DNA of 64,000 nucleotides, from the NCBI GenBank assembly GCA_964020155.1, contig OZ026547.1, positions 227,501-291,500 of the forward strand. The letters run 5' to 3'. The notes below the pieces were generated by a model, which ran no database searches, had not been told where the DNA came from, and worked only from the letters and a program-made list of their open reading frames with translations. The translations under genes were made by a program, and so were the position numbers. This document shows, piece after piece, positions 47,102 to 59,065 of this stretch; within the stretch, counting starts at the first letter, position 1; each line of letters opens with the position of its first letter. The stretch comes from Chondrilla cf. caribensis (taxonomy: Eukaryota; Porifera; Demospongiae; Chondrillida; Chondrillidae).

Positions 47102-47176
47102 CTTCCAAACCTCCCCAACACAGTGTACAATGTATATATTATATACATAGTACACTGTGTTGGGGAGGTTTGGAAG
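47102..47176. repeat. Near-perfect hairpin 2
   Basis: 27-nt perfect arms starting CTTCCAAACCTCCCCAACAC around a 21-nt core that is itself palindromic (ATGTATATATTATATACAT). It begins 2 nt after hairpin 1. Confidence 0.95.
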
Positions 47177-47760
47177 CCATATGACTCTTCTGGCTCTGCA
47201 CTTGGGTTGTTGTGGAACTTGTGGTTCCACAGCTGACATACAATGACGTTCCACAGCTGACATACAATGATATTATACAGTTTGCACACTATTGGAGGAG
47301 TACTTAGTGTAAGAAACCATAGAAATACCCCCTGCTGAATCAGCAGTTTTGGGTCAATCCTGTTCTTACCTTGGCAGGTATTTATGTCAGCAGTGGAACC
47401 TAAGCTGACATACTGTGATATTATACAGTTTGCACACTATTGGCAGGCTGGACTACTTTTCAGGCCAAACTCCTAAACATAACTTGGAATATTGGCTTTC
47501 ACCAAATGTGGTGTGTGCAAATCACCTGTATGAATCTGATTAAACTAAAATTCTCCGTAACTAGAAGCATAGAAGGAAAGAATTGGAGCTGGTCATGTGA
47601 TACATGAATTGCACAACTGCTCGACTCAATGTCAATCAACGAGGTGAAGGATGCCTAATTTGTTAGCAAAACAAACGAGCAAAAAAGATCGATATGTACG
47701 TGGCAAGATTTTGAAGCTCTACAAACAAACCATAGTTTTTTCCCAGTCTCAACTCAACCA
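47160..47760. repeat. Second copy of the 45945-46470 segment
   Basis: GGTTTGGAAGCCATATGACT through TTAGCAAAACAAACGAGCAA repeats 45952-46470 almost base for base, with small indels. The first copy reads TTCCAAAAGCATGGTTTGGA at its edge. The hairpins sit at the left border of this copy. Confidence 0.85.
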
Positions 47761-48329
47761 TAGATGTCACCTAGCCAAACAGCATTTATTTGATTCATTG
47801 ACACTCAATTGAATAGTCATTTTATTAGCATATTTGCCGAACCACCCGGACACTGATTGCTCCGGCCTGATTGGTAGAGTACTTAGTATAAGAAACCATA
47901 GGAAATCTTTAGAAGAAGAAATATATATATCTACATAGCAATGAACCTCTACGATATAAAACCATAGGAAGTCCCCTGCTGAATCAACTGTTTCATGTGG
48001 GTTAACCCACCCACAGTTGTGTAGCATTGTTCATGTCAGGGTCACCTGTCACCTCTTACAATCACTTCACACCCGCATGAAACTACTGGGGTACACTTGT
48101 ACTCTATGAATACACTTACGTATGTGGGAATGCAAAGCATGTTGATTACATAAAAGGTGGGCCCAGGTTCCACCCATTTCAACAGAAAGACAGCTCCGCC
48201 TGTCAAATTATTCACACACTAGGTTACTAGCTTGGTGAGCTTCTACCCGGGATAAGGTAAAGACCAGAGAGTTTTGTGATGCCTGAAAGTGTCTTAAGGT
48301 GGGAAATCCAAACCCTATTCAACGTGAAC

Positions 48330-48386
48330 TCAGAACTACAACAACTCAGTAGGATGGAGACTGATGAGATTGTCTTACTCATTTGA
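48330..48386 (+). pseudogene. CC exon 2 fragment
   Basis: A short piece (LQQLSRMETDE) ending in the same alternative tail as fragments H and I (GTCTTACTCATTTGA), without first exon or CUE-like part. Confidence 0.5.
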
Positions 48387-48479
48387 ATTTCTAAACAATT
48401 CCAAAAAGTGACTGACTCATATGTTGGCTACTATTCCTTTGTATAATCACAAAAGGATGATCATGGTGGGCTGTTGTTC

Positions 48480-49120
48480 ATTATAATACTATGCTGTAGC
48501 CTTCATCATAACATGCAAACAAGCACAGAAACAGTTACGTACTTTTAGCTGTGGTGCACACACTGTTTTCTTGTAGCTACTGCCCTGATAACAAGCAAGT
48601 GAAATAAGCCATCTTTACTTCGGTTACAGAACCACACACCACACACACTCCTCAACAGAGATCAGGGACAGCCATCATTGATTGCTTGAAGCCATTACTA
48701 AAGCACCACCCCACCTGCAAGCTCCACTCACTATAGCCTCTACCACTATGAACTCTTATTTGATCAACCATTTCTGTGTCTGTTAGCATGTTATGATGAA
48801 TGTTACAGTATAGCAGCTGGAACATCAACTTGTATTTAATTGTTTTTTTGTTTCAGTTGGAATTAAGGATACTTTCTTTACACTATTCCTTCATTGCAAC
48901 TGGTCGGTTGGTATTGTAACTTTGATTCCACTTTGCATCGAGTACACAAAATTGATAGATTCACACAAATAATGTTCTCTACAATTCCTTTGATCTATAT
49001 AATTACGTTTGGGGAGATAGGCTGATATATACACATAGTTCAACACTAAATAGTACCTTCCACCGAAGGGAGAGGCGATCAAGGGCCATTACGTAGAGCG
49101 AGGCAATCTGTACGATGCTA
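48480..49120. repeat. CC upstream element U ahead of copy D
   Basis: It carries all landmarks of element U ending in CCTTCCACCGAAGGGAGAGG and GGCCATTACGTAGAGCG, then two GCTAATTATATTCAT motifs (49129-49158) before exon 1 of copy D. Confidence 0.7.
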
Positions 49121-49269
49121 ATTATATTCATGCTAATTATATTCATTGCAGTCACACAACACTAAATATCATTAACATAAGGCAGCTCTATTATAAATAG
49201 AGTCCACTGAGACAAGAGGTATAGATTTTTTTCTAGTATCTATGCAAGAGGTTACCTACCAAGAAGAGG

Positions 49270-50993
49270 ATGGCAATGGCTACTGATAAAGGTGCAGAAG
49301 TCAAACCAGATTGTGAGGAGAGACCTTCTCCACTGACTTCTCTGATGACAACACTCAGAAATACAACAAAAGTAAGCCTGCTTTGAAATTCTGAGGGGAG
49401 TGTGGCATTTGTGATACCATGGAATATTTCTCCCCATTCACAGAACACAGGGCCAAGCACAGTGATACCTCTACTACTAACACTGCTACTGATGTCAGCT
49501 AGAAGTGATATTCCAGTGGCATCTGAACAAGATAAATACAGGCCAAAGATCCTTCAAGTGTTGAAGGAGATAGCCCCTGAAGTGGACCCTGAACTGATAC
49601 TACAACAACTCAGTAGAATGGAGACTGATGATCTAGTGGACTGTATTGTGGAGGTGGCTAGAAAATACAGAGAACTTGAAGAGGAGAATGAGAACTACAG
49701 AAAGAGGAAAGATACCCTCTACCAAAAGGAACAAGACAGAGTTAAAGAACTTGAGGCTGAGCTTGTTGAAGCAAAAAAAGAGATGAATGAAATGAGAGGG
49801 AAGCATCGAAGAGAGCTCGATCGAATAAGACAAGAGTACCTCAAGGAGAAGAAGGATAAGCAATTTAAGTTCGACGAAAGCGGAGACTTTGGAAGTAAGG
49901 TAAACGGTGAAGAAATACAATTCAACCAGCGATACAGAGTGGGAAGAGCAAAGACGACTGCAACTGAACAGCCGAAGGGAAATACCAAGGACGAAAAACA
50001 CGCAAGCGGCCAAATTTCTTACCTTCCAAGATCGGACGAATGTATTACACCAAAACCAAGAAATACGTATATTTTTGAAGGTAATTCGTGAGTGAACAAA
50101 CATTAAGAACCAGAAATCTCCTAATCACTGTCTTTATTGGGGCTAACTGTGCCGTTATAACTGTTGCCGTTTAGTTCCGTAATCTATCCGTATATTTACC
50201 TCGTGATATTGTTGTCACGACACGTAGTTTAGTTTGAGATTTTCTTGATTGGCAACGATTGAATAAGGGTTAACTTGGTTTGTTGAGGGTTGCAATTGAC
50301 AACAATTAAGCACATTAATTACCAACTCAGTACATTTAGTACATTTAATGCTGACCCTAATCCTAGCTCAAGACAGCTTCCACCATCTGTTAACACCTCT
50401 CAATTATGCAGGTCAAACTAAAGACACAGATATCAACTTCAAGTGTCCAACTGAACTAAAGACAGCTCAAGAAGTGAGTACCCATGGTCTATGCTTTTTG
50501 CCAATTGCTTCACTCATGACATGACATCCTACTACATACATAGGAGCTACCTTACAGTGTACGTGTTACAGGGGACGGCCAGGAGGAAGAGGTCTGTCTA
50601 ATCGCACAACCAAGAATGCCATGGACCCACAACACTTGCTCGTACTACACTCATTTCACTTTCTATATCGGTTACCATGGTAACAACACATATGAACTAC
50701 ACCAAAATCACACTGATAATGTCAGTTACTATGACAACACACAAGGATCAACCTACTGCTGGGAGCCTTCAGCAGTAGCTAACTTCCAACCAACAGTTGC
50801 TAATGGCTGGCATGACCAATTCATCAGTATGGAGATAACAGACAGAGAGGACCTCCCATCCCCTGTTGAGGAGTGTGGTTGCATGAGTGTGAGGGAACTA
50901 GTGGAGGACAGTGCATATGAGGACCAGCTCCCGATACAAGAGACAGGTCACTCCGATACCCAGGAGATGGTTACTGGGAAGAACTCTTCCTGA
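49270..50993 (+). CDS. CC family copy D, type II, apparently intact (416 residues)
   Basis: Exons 49270-49371, 49444-50080, 50412-50473, 50544-50993; intron 1 is 72 nt. The N-terminus is MAMATDKGAEVKPDCEERPS. It has the CUE-like segment VLKEIAPEVDPELILQQLSR and a coiled coil lacking two codons (RKRKDTLYQKEQ). The type II continuation is KDKQFKFDESGDFGSKVNGE. Exon 3 is 27 nt shorter than in copy C, an in-frame loss, and reads QTKDTDINFKCPTELKTAQE. Exon 4 starts ELPYSVRVTGDG and ends LPIQETGHSDTQEM. The frame is maintained despite three indels relative to copy C, which supports translation. It converges on M copy 6. Confidence 0.78.
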
Positions 50994-51383
50994 CTGTTAG
51001 CACCAGAGCACAAGCTGTGTGTCTCAAGGAATGAACAATGCTTGATACTGTACATTCACAACAGCTAGTGCTATCACTTCTTTCTACTACTTTCATACCA
51101 TGTTTGAAATCAATTTGTATTCAGCTGTTACGTCACACAAGTATAAACACTACATAACCCTAGGATTTTTTCATATCGTACACATTAAATTTTGTAGTTC
51201 TTTGTTTTATAATTAAAATGTGCTCCCTCCCTGTTGATATCGTTACTCAAATAGCGCTATACACTGTTTTCCTAAACCCATAAAGTACCCCACGATCCAT
51301 GCTACACCACAGCAGGTACACACAGTATGTAATCAGACAACGTACGATTGAGAGGACACGGACTCGAACAAGAACGTACTCAC

Positions 51384-51416
51384 CTTGGTGAACAGAAATC
51401 CACTGAAAAACGCCAT
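51384..51416 (-). CDS. Candidate short first exon (MAFFSGFLFTK)
   Basis: On the minus strand ATG at 51416 opens eleven codons to a GTGAGTAC donor, with a TATAAG box at 51441-51446. In the paralogous place near 29010-29040 the same region has a TGA (AGTGGATGATG instead of AGTGGATTTCTG), so that copy is broken or uses the in-frame ATGATGTTCACCAAG. Further exons are uncertain; a conserved short frame (WIVGYFMGLGKQCIALFE) lies near 51245-51300. Confidence 0.3.
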
Positions 51417-51807
51417 AATATACTAACATGCCGAGGTCATCTTATACAGGCTACATAAAATGAAGAAAATTAACTCTATCGTACATCGAACGTTTGTTCT
51501 TTCTCCCAACAAGCAGGGCTTGCCTTGACCTCTTCCGGATCCGCCCCTAATTAGGTACGTATATTCACGTGATTTTGGGATTACGTGTTCACAATTATGT
51601 GTATGTATCTTATTGCCTTCAAGTGTTCGCGTGGCCTTAAACTTTCGGACCACCAAACCATGCATATGCTTATACATCATGCACATACATATATCAAAAT
51701 CAGCTTTCTTATCAGTAGCTATGCAATCTTCACAGGAGACAACATGTGTGATGTAGTCTCCTGTGCATGAGATATGTTTACATATGCATTATATTACATC
51801 AAATTAT

Positions 51808-52064
51808 TCATTGAATCAACAAAGGTATTGCATCATATGATCCAAACAGTACATGTAACCAATAACAATTGTACAAGTTAACAACATGCTGTGCTATTTC
51901 CGATACATGGATTCTATAGACTTGACTATAAACTTTGTCCCATCTGTTCTGAGCAAACTTGTCCACCATCTTACAGAACTCGATGTAGTTGACGTCCAGA
52001 CGTCTTCCAATCTCAATGGCAAACTTCTTGTAGATCATTTCAAACTCCAGTCCATTCACTAGAC
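51808..52064 (-). CDS. M family copy 6, last exon
   Basis: It encodes LVNGLEFEMIYKKFAIEIGR, NYIEFCKMVDKFAQNRWDKV and a tail (YSQVYRIHVSEIAQHVVNLY) shared with copy 4. The frame is intact to TAA. Upstream the expected penultimate exon is not seen; a 74-85-bp repeat occupies the place. Confidence 0.5.
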
Positions 52065-52089
52065 CTGCACACAGGTACCCAGAGATGGA

Positions 52090-52390
52090 CAATAAAATGG
52101 CTGCTAGATACAGTGTGGCTTTACACCACCATCATAACACACAGGTACCCAGAGGTGGAGGATGAAATGGCTGCTAGATACAGTGTGGCTTTACACCACC
52201 ATCATAACACACACAGGTACCCAGAGGTGGAGGATAAAATGGGTGCTAGATGCAGTGCGGCTTTACACCACCATCATAACACACACAGGTACCCAGAGGT
52301 GGAGGATAAAATGGGTGCTAGATGCAGTGCGGCTTTACACCACCATCATAACACACACAGGTACCCAGAGGTGGAGGATGAAATGGCTGC
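52090..52390. repeat. Tandem repeat derived from M-gene intron
   Basis: Four units containing GGTACCCAGAGGTGGAGGAT and CTTTACACCACCATCATAAC. The same CTTTACACCACCATCATAAC precedes the 26-bp minisatellites at 10930 and 29625, so the unit arose by duplication of normal M-locus intron sequence. Confidence 0.9.
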
Positions 52391-52477
52391 ATATCAAAAA
52401 CTTCAGATCTGGACCTATAATCATTGGTTAAGTGTTTGTTTAAGGTGCTTTATTACCCAGCAGATATGTGTTTGGGG

Positions 52478-52735
52478 TCAAGTGACCACCATTGCCCTTC
52501 TGTCTGTACGAAAAATGGTCAGTTCCTGAAAGTAAAGCACAAGTTTGTCACCAACAATGGATTCCAATATTAATACTTCAAAACTGTTTTTAGTTTCTTT
52601 CAGCTTGTCAGATATAATATTATATGCAGTGAAAGCACGAGATTCAGGTTTTAAGATGTTCATCCCAATGGAGAATGTGACCAGATTCCTCCTCTGATTA
52701 TTGTTCACATGCTTTGAATAGAGAGAAGTGTTCAT
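52478..52735 (-). CDS. Possible exon of an unrecognised gene
   Basis: An 85-codon open frame from ATG 52735 (MNTSLYSKHVNNNQRRNLVT ... LESIVGDKLVLYFQELTIF). Composition is protein-like (helical, mixed charge) and it is not part of any repeat family in this window. An acceptor-like TATATCCCAG lies just upstream, so it may be an internal exon. No domain is recognised. Confidence 0.3.
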   Translation of the reverse strand: MNTSLYSKHVNNNQRRNLVTFSIGMNILKPESRAFTAYNIISDKLKETKNSFEVLILESIVGDKLVLYFQELTIFRTDRRAMVVT

Positions 52736-52889
52736 CAACACGTGATGTCTGGGATATATGCTCCACAGAGAAATAGTTTAAAATTGGTTTTAAACCAGTT
52801 TCAACTCACCTTAACGATATTATATTTTTGTTTATTTAAATATGTTACATTTTAACCTGTATGGATTTACATTTTGATGTGCTGAGCAC

Positions 52890-52890
52890 A

Positions 52891-52931
<41 letters not shown>
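52890..52931. repeat. (CA)n microsatellite
   Basis: CA run directly abutting a fragment of the CAGGG element. Confidence 0.9.
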
Positions 52932-52932
<1 letters not shown>

Positions 52933-53085
52933 GCCCGGTATACTGTTGGAAAGCATAAAGTAGGGGGATCTGGGGGCATGCCCCACCCCCCCACCCCCAG
53001 GAAAATTTTGGATTATGGGCCTTCAGAGGTAGTCCTTGATGCCAATTTATTTCATAATATATATATATATATATATATATGCATG
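52932..53085. mobile_element. CAGGG element, 5' fragment (copy 3)
   Basis: AAGCATAAAGTAGGGGGATC through CTTCAGAGGTAGTCCTTGATGCC matches the left third of the elements at 13432 and 31250, then breaks into (TA)n at 53056. Confidence 0.75.
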
Positions 53086-53190
53086 TATGTACAGGAATGG
53101 TATATGCATGTATTTTGACACTCAAGAATGTACCCGAATACAAAAATCTGACTGCACACGATCACATCTGTAGATGAATGAATATTTATA

Positions 53191-53192
<2 letters not shown>

Positions 53193-53245
<53 letters not shown>

Positions 53246-53300
53246 CACACACGCATGCACACATGCACACACACAAACACATGCACAAGCACATGCACAC
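53193..53300. repeat. (CA)n microsatellite
   Basis: CA run followed by degenerate ACGCATGCACACATGCACAC sequence. Confidence 0.93.
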
Positions 53301-53864
53301 ATGTACATAGAGAGTAGGATTGAGCCATAGATGGTTACTAAGTGATTGGTAGAAATTTCAACTGCGGTGGGTGGTGTTTGTGTAGGAAAGTCACGACTGA
53401 CCAGGAGAGTCAATGGGACAACAGGCAGTCTGTAGTTTACACAACACAGGACAATACTGTACCTCTGTTTGGAGTTGGGGAAATATGCATATCATGAATA
53501 TCTAATGATTATGTGGTGAATTTGAGCGGGTGCATGAGTGGATTCCTGTCATATCAGATGTTACTGATAGGATTATACACTGTGTGTACACCAGGTTACA
53601 AGTTTGGCTGTGTCTGTTAGAACAAATTTTATGCAAAAGTTTGTTCTAAGCTTTTACAACTGATCACACATATAAATGTGTGCATTAGACACAATCACCA
53701 TGCCACGTGTCTAATGTGAATGTGGTGAGTTGCATTAGTGCAGGTGAATGCAGGCTAGGTGTACAATGTGTGTCCCTTCTCTAGAACCTATCAGGGATGT
53801 TGGAATGGGAATAACATGAGGTTCTGTACTCGCTCCCAAATTTGTAAATTTCAATAATTCTTTA

Positions 53865-54125
53865 AAGGGATACTGCATCGAAAAATGAAGTGGCCTTAAA
53901 ATGATAGATACTGCCAAAAAAATAACTCATATGCAATATGACACCGTTGTACGATGTACCGTTTAGGAGAAATTTCGCCGCATAACCTACGAAACCTAGG
54001 TAGTGGTAGCCATCTTGATGACGTGACTGGCGTAAACTTCCATAACCCACCGTGTCGCAGCATGGCTCCTTCACGCCAGTGACGTCACACCACAATGGCG
54101 GAAGGGGAAAATAATACAAAATACG
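53865..54125. mobile_element. Possible SINE/MITE-like insert
   Basis: Bounded on the left by TTTAAAGGGATACTGCATCG, with an internal inverted pair TGACGTGACTGGCGT (54019) and ACGCCAGTGACGTCA (54073) differing at one base. CpG content is higher than the flanks. No target duplication identified. Confidence 0.35.
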
Positions 54126-54249
54126 GTACATAACTAAATGTGTGCATACACAGATACATAGATTATAAGAGCCAGCATAACAATGTTACAGCCACATGTT
54201 AAAGCTCTGTGTGTATGTACATATGTACGTACAGTTCAACTTGCTTTTA

Positions 54250-54668
54250 GTTAGTACACACTCATTGTTAGTGCACTCATGGTTAGCACACACTCCTGGT
54301 TAGTACACACTCCTGGTTAGTACACACTCCTGGTTAGTATACACTCCTGGTTAGTACACACTCCTGGTTAGTACACACTCCTGGTTAGTATACACTCCTG
54401 GTTAGTACACACTCCTGGTTAGTACACACTCCCGGTTAGTACACACTCCTGGTTAGTACACACTCCTGGTTAGCACACACTCCTGGTTAGTACACACTCC
54501 CGGTTAGTACATACTCCTGGTTAGTGCACACTCCTGGTTAGTACACACTCCCGGTTAGTACACACTCCTGGTTAGTACACACTCATGGTTAGCACACACC
54601 CCTGGTTAGTACACACTCCTGGTTAGTACACACTCCTGGTCAGTACACACTCCTGGTTAGTACACACT
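54250..54668. repeat. 17-bp minisatellite
   Basis: About 24 units of CACTCCTGGTTAGTACA with occasional C/T and G/A variants. Confidence 0.96.
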
Positions 54669-55294
54669 ATTATGTATTTATACCATTAAAATTAATAAAA
54701 TAGTTGGTATTATTGTTGACATCTTATTATATTAATATATCATCTATATTCATAATATTTACCAATGGCATTATAACAATGAAATAATCCTAATGTTATG
54801 ACACCAAAATTTCTCTAATAATTCTTGGTGCTGGTGTTTTGAAATCAGGAAAAAGTGTAACACTACAGCAGCACCTTAAAATTAATAATAAGGTCATCCA
54901 CTCGAGGTCAAAGACACCTATATATTATAATAATATTGTGATATCATATTGAGCGAAACATAATTGAAGTCGAATCGAAATTAAACAATATAGAGGATAT
55001 TTTGTATGGAGGATATTTTGGAAATTATAATTGATCAAGACATAACATATAAGAATAGAGACACGTACATATGGTGTAATAATTGATAATATTATGTAGT
55101 AGACAACATCACAAAAGTGAACTGAGAAAATAAACTTCAGACAAAATTTGTTCAATATAATAATTATGGTTTTCGGGAAAACTACTCTTCATGAATGAAA
55201 CTACCTACATATTCAATGACAAAGACAGATTATGATAACCACCATTGTAATGAGACAAGTATCATTATGTGAGCATGCAGATAGAATACATGCA
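54669..55294. other. AT-rich, no gene
   Basis: Low-complexity AT-rich sequence. The long minus-strand open frame at 54925-55155 has a composition explained by AT content and lacks support. Confidence 0.5.
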
Positions 55295-55297
55295 CAC

Positions 55298-55372
<75 letters not shown>
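55295..55372. repeat. (CA)n microsatellite
   Basis: Uninterrupted CA tract. Confidence 0.97.
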
Positions 55373-55373
<1 letters not shown>

Positions 55374-55921
55374 GTAGAATTATACAAACTTCCACCACAA
55401 TTCTGCAGACCATTACAATTAGTACAGACGTGGCTATCGCTATGAGCAAGTACGGAGTGTCTACGCTGATGTGTTAATACACACTCTTCGTCCCCATTCT
55501 CAATTGTGTCCACATTCTGATACTTTGGAGACTGAAATGGAAAAAAAAACACACACTTTAAAATTATGCCACCACGATTGATCTCAAGGTTTGCAAACAG
55601 GGGAGCATTATTACAGTGGTAATACTGGCTTTAGAGGAAATTGTCTCAATAGAAGTATTCAATCAGGTTTCTGCTATGTACATGCGCATGTGTGTGTATG
55701 TGTTATATATAACACAGATGTGCTCATGGTAAGTAGTACCCTGGTTAGTACACAATGTTTACATGGGCCCAGTTAAGTGTGAAAACCACAGGGCCAGGGC
55801 TGATGACGTTTACAAGTATGAAGCTAATCATACATGCATTCAATGCAGCTTCTGCAACCTGGCCAGGGGTAACCATGCAGGCCAGGTTATGATGTCGTTG
55901 ATCAGGTTATGTATCTTTGAA

Positions 55922-56026
55922 ATGGCAATGGCTACCGATAAAGGTGCAGAAGTCAAACCAGATTGTGAGGAGAGAGAGACCTTCTCCACTGACTTCTCTG
56001 ATGACAATACTCAGAAATACAGCAAT
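55922..56026 (+). pseudogene. Lone CC exon 1, frameshifted
   Basis: MAMATDKGAEVKPDCEER, then a 4-nt GAGA expansion shifts the frame. Donor-like AATAGTAAGA follows. No exon 2 nearby. Confidence 0.75.
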
Positions 56027-56477
56027 AGTAAGACTGCTTTGAAATACAGAGGAGAGAGAGTGGCACTTTCGATACCATGTAGCATTGAGGACCACCCCTT
56101 ACTTATGAGCCCCACCCCTCACTCATGAGTGTTACTCTCGTAATTACTAGTAGTTGCTCTCAACTATGTAAGGTTTTTTTAGGATCTTAATCTCAGGTCC
56201 TCACACAATACACTACAGTACTGCACTGGGACACAGAATGGGGTCCTTATTACAGAGGTTTCCTCAATTCGGAAATCACTAAACACACCAGTACCAAACA
56301 CACACTTCCTGCTGGGACAGGGGGACATGTCCAGATTACACTCCTACAAGTGCTTGAACAGACTGCCAATTATGATGATTACGACATCCTGTGTGTACCC
56401 ATTAATACATCTCACATGTAAGGAATCTTTGGAAACATAATGTGTTGGAGTGTGCTAAAATACACCTAGTGGATTGG

Positions 56478-56880
56478 GCATGTGCACGTTAGACAGGTCC
56501 CACTGTACATGAGGTCCCACAGGTGACCACATTAGACAGGTTCCACTGTACATGAGGTCCCACAGGTGACCACATTAGACAGGTCCCACTGTACATGAGG
56601 TCCCATAGGTGACCACATTAGACAGGTCCCACTGTACATGAGGTCCCACAGGTGACCACATTAGACAGGTCCCACTGTACATGAGGTTCCATAGGTGACC
56701 ACATTAGACAGGTCCCACTGTACATGAGGTCCCACAGGTGACCACATTAGACAGGTCCCACTGTACATGAGGTCCCATAGGTGACCACATTAGACAGGTC
56801 CCACTGTACATGAGGTCCCACAGGTGGTCACATAAGACAGGTTCCACTGTACATGAGGTCCCATAGGTGACCACATTAGC
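56478..56880. repeat. 43-bp minisatellite
   Basis: About nine units of GACAGGTCCCACTGTACATG followed by AGGTCCCACAGGTGACCACATTA, with C/T variants alternating between units. Confidence 0.95.
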
Positions 56881-57034
56881 CACAACCCAACCCTTCTGTT
56901 AACTAAAACATTGTTATCATCTCATTAAATCAGAGTCATGAATATCATCTTATAATGTGGAGTACCAGAAATACTTCACTGACTCCACACGTATAGACAC
57001 ACTAAAGACAAGGGGTGACTTTCCAAGAAAGAGA

Positions 57035-57136
57035 ATGGCAATGACTACTGATAAAGATGCGGAAGTTGAACCAGATTGTGAGGAGAGACCTTCTCCACTG
57101 AATTCTCTGATGACAATACTCAGAAATACAGCAAAA
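57035..57136 (+). pseudogene. Lone CC exon 1
   Basis: Open over all 34 codons (MAMTTDKDAEVEPDCEERPS) with donor GTAAGA, and the intron start GGGGAGAGTGTGGCAC is recognisable, but no exon 2 follows; the satellite array begins instead. Confidence 0.75.
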
Positions 57137-58152
57137 GTAAGACTGCTTTGAAATTCAGAGGGGAGAGTGTGGCACTTTTGATACCATGTAGCATTGAGCC
57201 CCACTCTGTACTCATAAGTACCACCCCTCACTCATTAACCCCCTCCATTTACATGTAATAAGCATGAGGTTTCAATTGTTGCCATGGTAGGTTACCATGA
57301 CAACAACTCTGTAGCCACTAATCTGTCATAAAATCTCAAAAGCACATACACATCTAGGTAGGTTTGGACTGTCAACATTATCCATCACAATCAGTTTGGA
57401 ACATTCGCATGTGGCTTGTGTACCTTGCTGCTAGTGCACCTGTTCATGTTTCAGTAGTTGCCATGGTAGGTTGTCATGACAACCTAACATACTAATATGC
57501 TATGAAAATAACATCCTTCATACTTCTCTAGGTAGATGAATCCAACATCACCTAAACTGTCCATGGTATATGGATCATAATTGGAACATTAGCATGATGT
57601 TTGGTTCAATGGCTACCATGGGAAGTTGTCATGACAACACCCATGACATCTTCGTGGTTGCCATGGGGAGTTGTCATGTCACTACTCTCAAATGTTAGAA
57701 ACTGTCAACATTATCATCACCACAATCAGTTTGGAACATTTCTATGTGGTTTGTGTCTTGCTGTCATCCCACCTGCAAGTTTCACCCACTATGGACTCTG
57801 CACCAGTTTCCTTTGACCAAACTGTTGGTCAGTGTGTACAATAACTTAGCGACTTTGCACTTTTTTAAATAAACAGACAGTGGAGGACACAAAATAAATT
57901 CACAATGTTCTCTACAATCCCTTTGACTGGAAATTACATTTAGGGAGATACGCTGATATATATACAAATAGTTGAACACAAAATAGTACCTTCCACCGAA
58001 GGGAGAGGTGATCGAGAGCCATTACGTAGAGCGGGACAGTCTGTATGGACAAGTATAAGGCTACTCATATTCAATGCAGCTTCTGCAACCTAGCCAGGGG
58101 TAACCCTGCAGGTCAGGGTATGATGTCATTGACCAAGTTATGTATCTTTGAA

Positions 58153-58254
58153 ATGGCAATGGCTACTGATAAAGGTGCAGAAGTCAAACCAGATTGTGAG
58201 GAGAGACCTTCTCCACTGACTTCTCTGATGACAATACTCAGAAATACAGCAATA
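58153..58254 (+). pseudogene. Lone CC exon 1
   Basis: 34 open codons (MAMATDKGAEVKPDCEERPS), donor GTAAGA after AAT rather than AAA, no exon 2. Confidence 0.75.
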
Positions 58255-58902
58255 GTAAGACTGCTTTGAAATACAGAGGAGAGAGAGTGGCACTTTCGAT
58301 ACCATGTAGCATTGAGGACCACCCCTTACTCATGAACCCCACCCCTCCATTTACATTCAATAGGCACAAGGTTTCAATGGTTGTCATGGTAGGTTACAAC
58401 AACTCTGTAGCCACTAATCTGTCATAAAATCTCAAAAGCACATACATATCTAGGTAGGTTTGAACTGTCAGCATTACCTGTCACATTTGCCTGTGGCTTG
58501 TGTGCCTTGCTGCTAATTCATGTTCCAATGGTTGCCATGGTAGGTTGTCATGACAACCTAACATATACTAATCTGTCATGAAAATAACATCCTTCATACT
58601 TCTCTAGGTAGATGAATCCAACATCACCTAAACTGTCCATGGTATATGGATCATAGTTGGAACATTAGCATGATGTTTGGTTCAATGGCTACCATGGGAA
58701 GTTGTCATGACAAAATACCCATGACATCTTTGTGGTTGCCATGGGGAGTTGTCATGACAACATACATCACTGCTCTCAAAATGTTAGAAACTGTCAATAT
58801 TATCATCATCACAATCAGTTTGGAACATTTCTATGTGGCTTGTGTGTCTTGCTGTCAATGAACTACAATAAGATCTTACATGCTTCAATGATAGCTATGG
58901 TG

Positions 58903-59065
58903 GATTTGGATGTGTTTTATCTTTGGACAGATAACGCATGTCACTGTTTTAGCTTTAGTTGTGTGTACCTGAAGAAGCCCAAGTGGGCAAAACGTTGTAC
59001 AATTGAATTATTGTTTTAGATGAAAAAATTGTGACATGCGTTATCTGATAAAACACATCCAAATT
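58903..59065. mobile_element. Inverted-repeat element with degenerate hammerhead-like core
   Basis: Left arm GATTTGGATGTGTTTTATC plus AGATAACGCATGTCAC and right arm 59031-59065 are inverted copies, the left carrying a 7-bp insertion. The centre reads CTGAAGAAGCCC, AAGT, GGGCAAAACG. A second copy is 61785-61946. Confidence 0.6.

Noticed and set aside
53862..54131. 89-residue minus-strand protein
   Set aside because: It lies within a repeat-like insert with internal inverted pieces and starts without supporting context; more likely part of a short mobile element.
54925..55155. 76-residue minus-strand protein
   Set aside because: Very AT-rich sequence yielding Ile/Leu/Tyr-rich chance translation with no conservation in the window.
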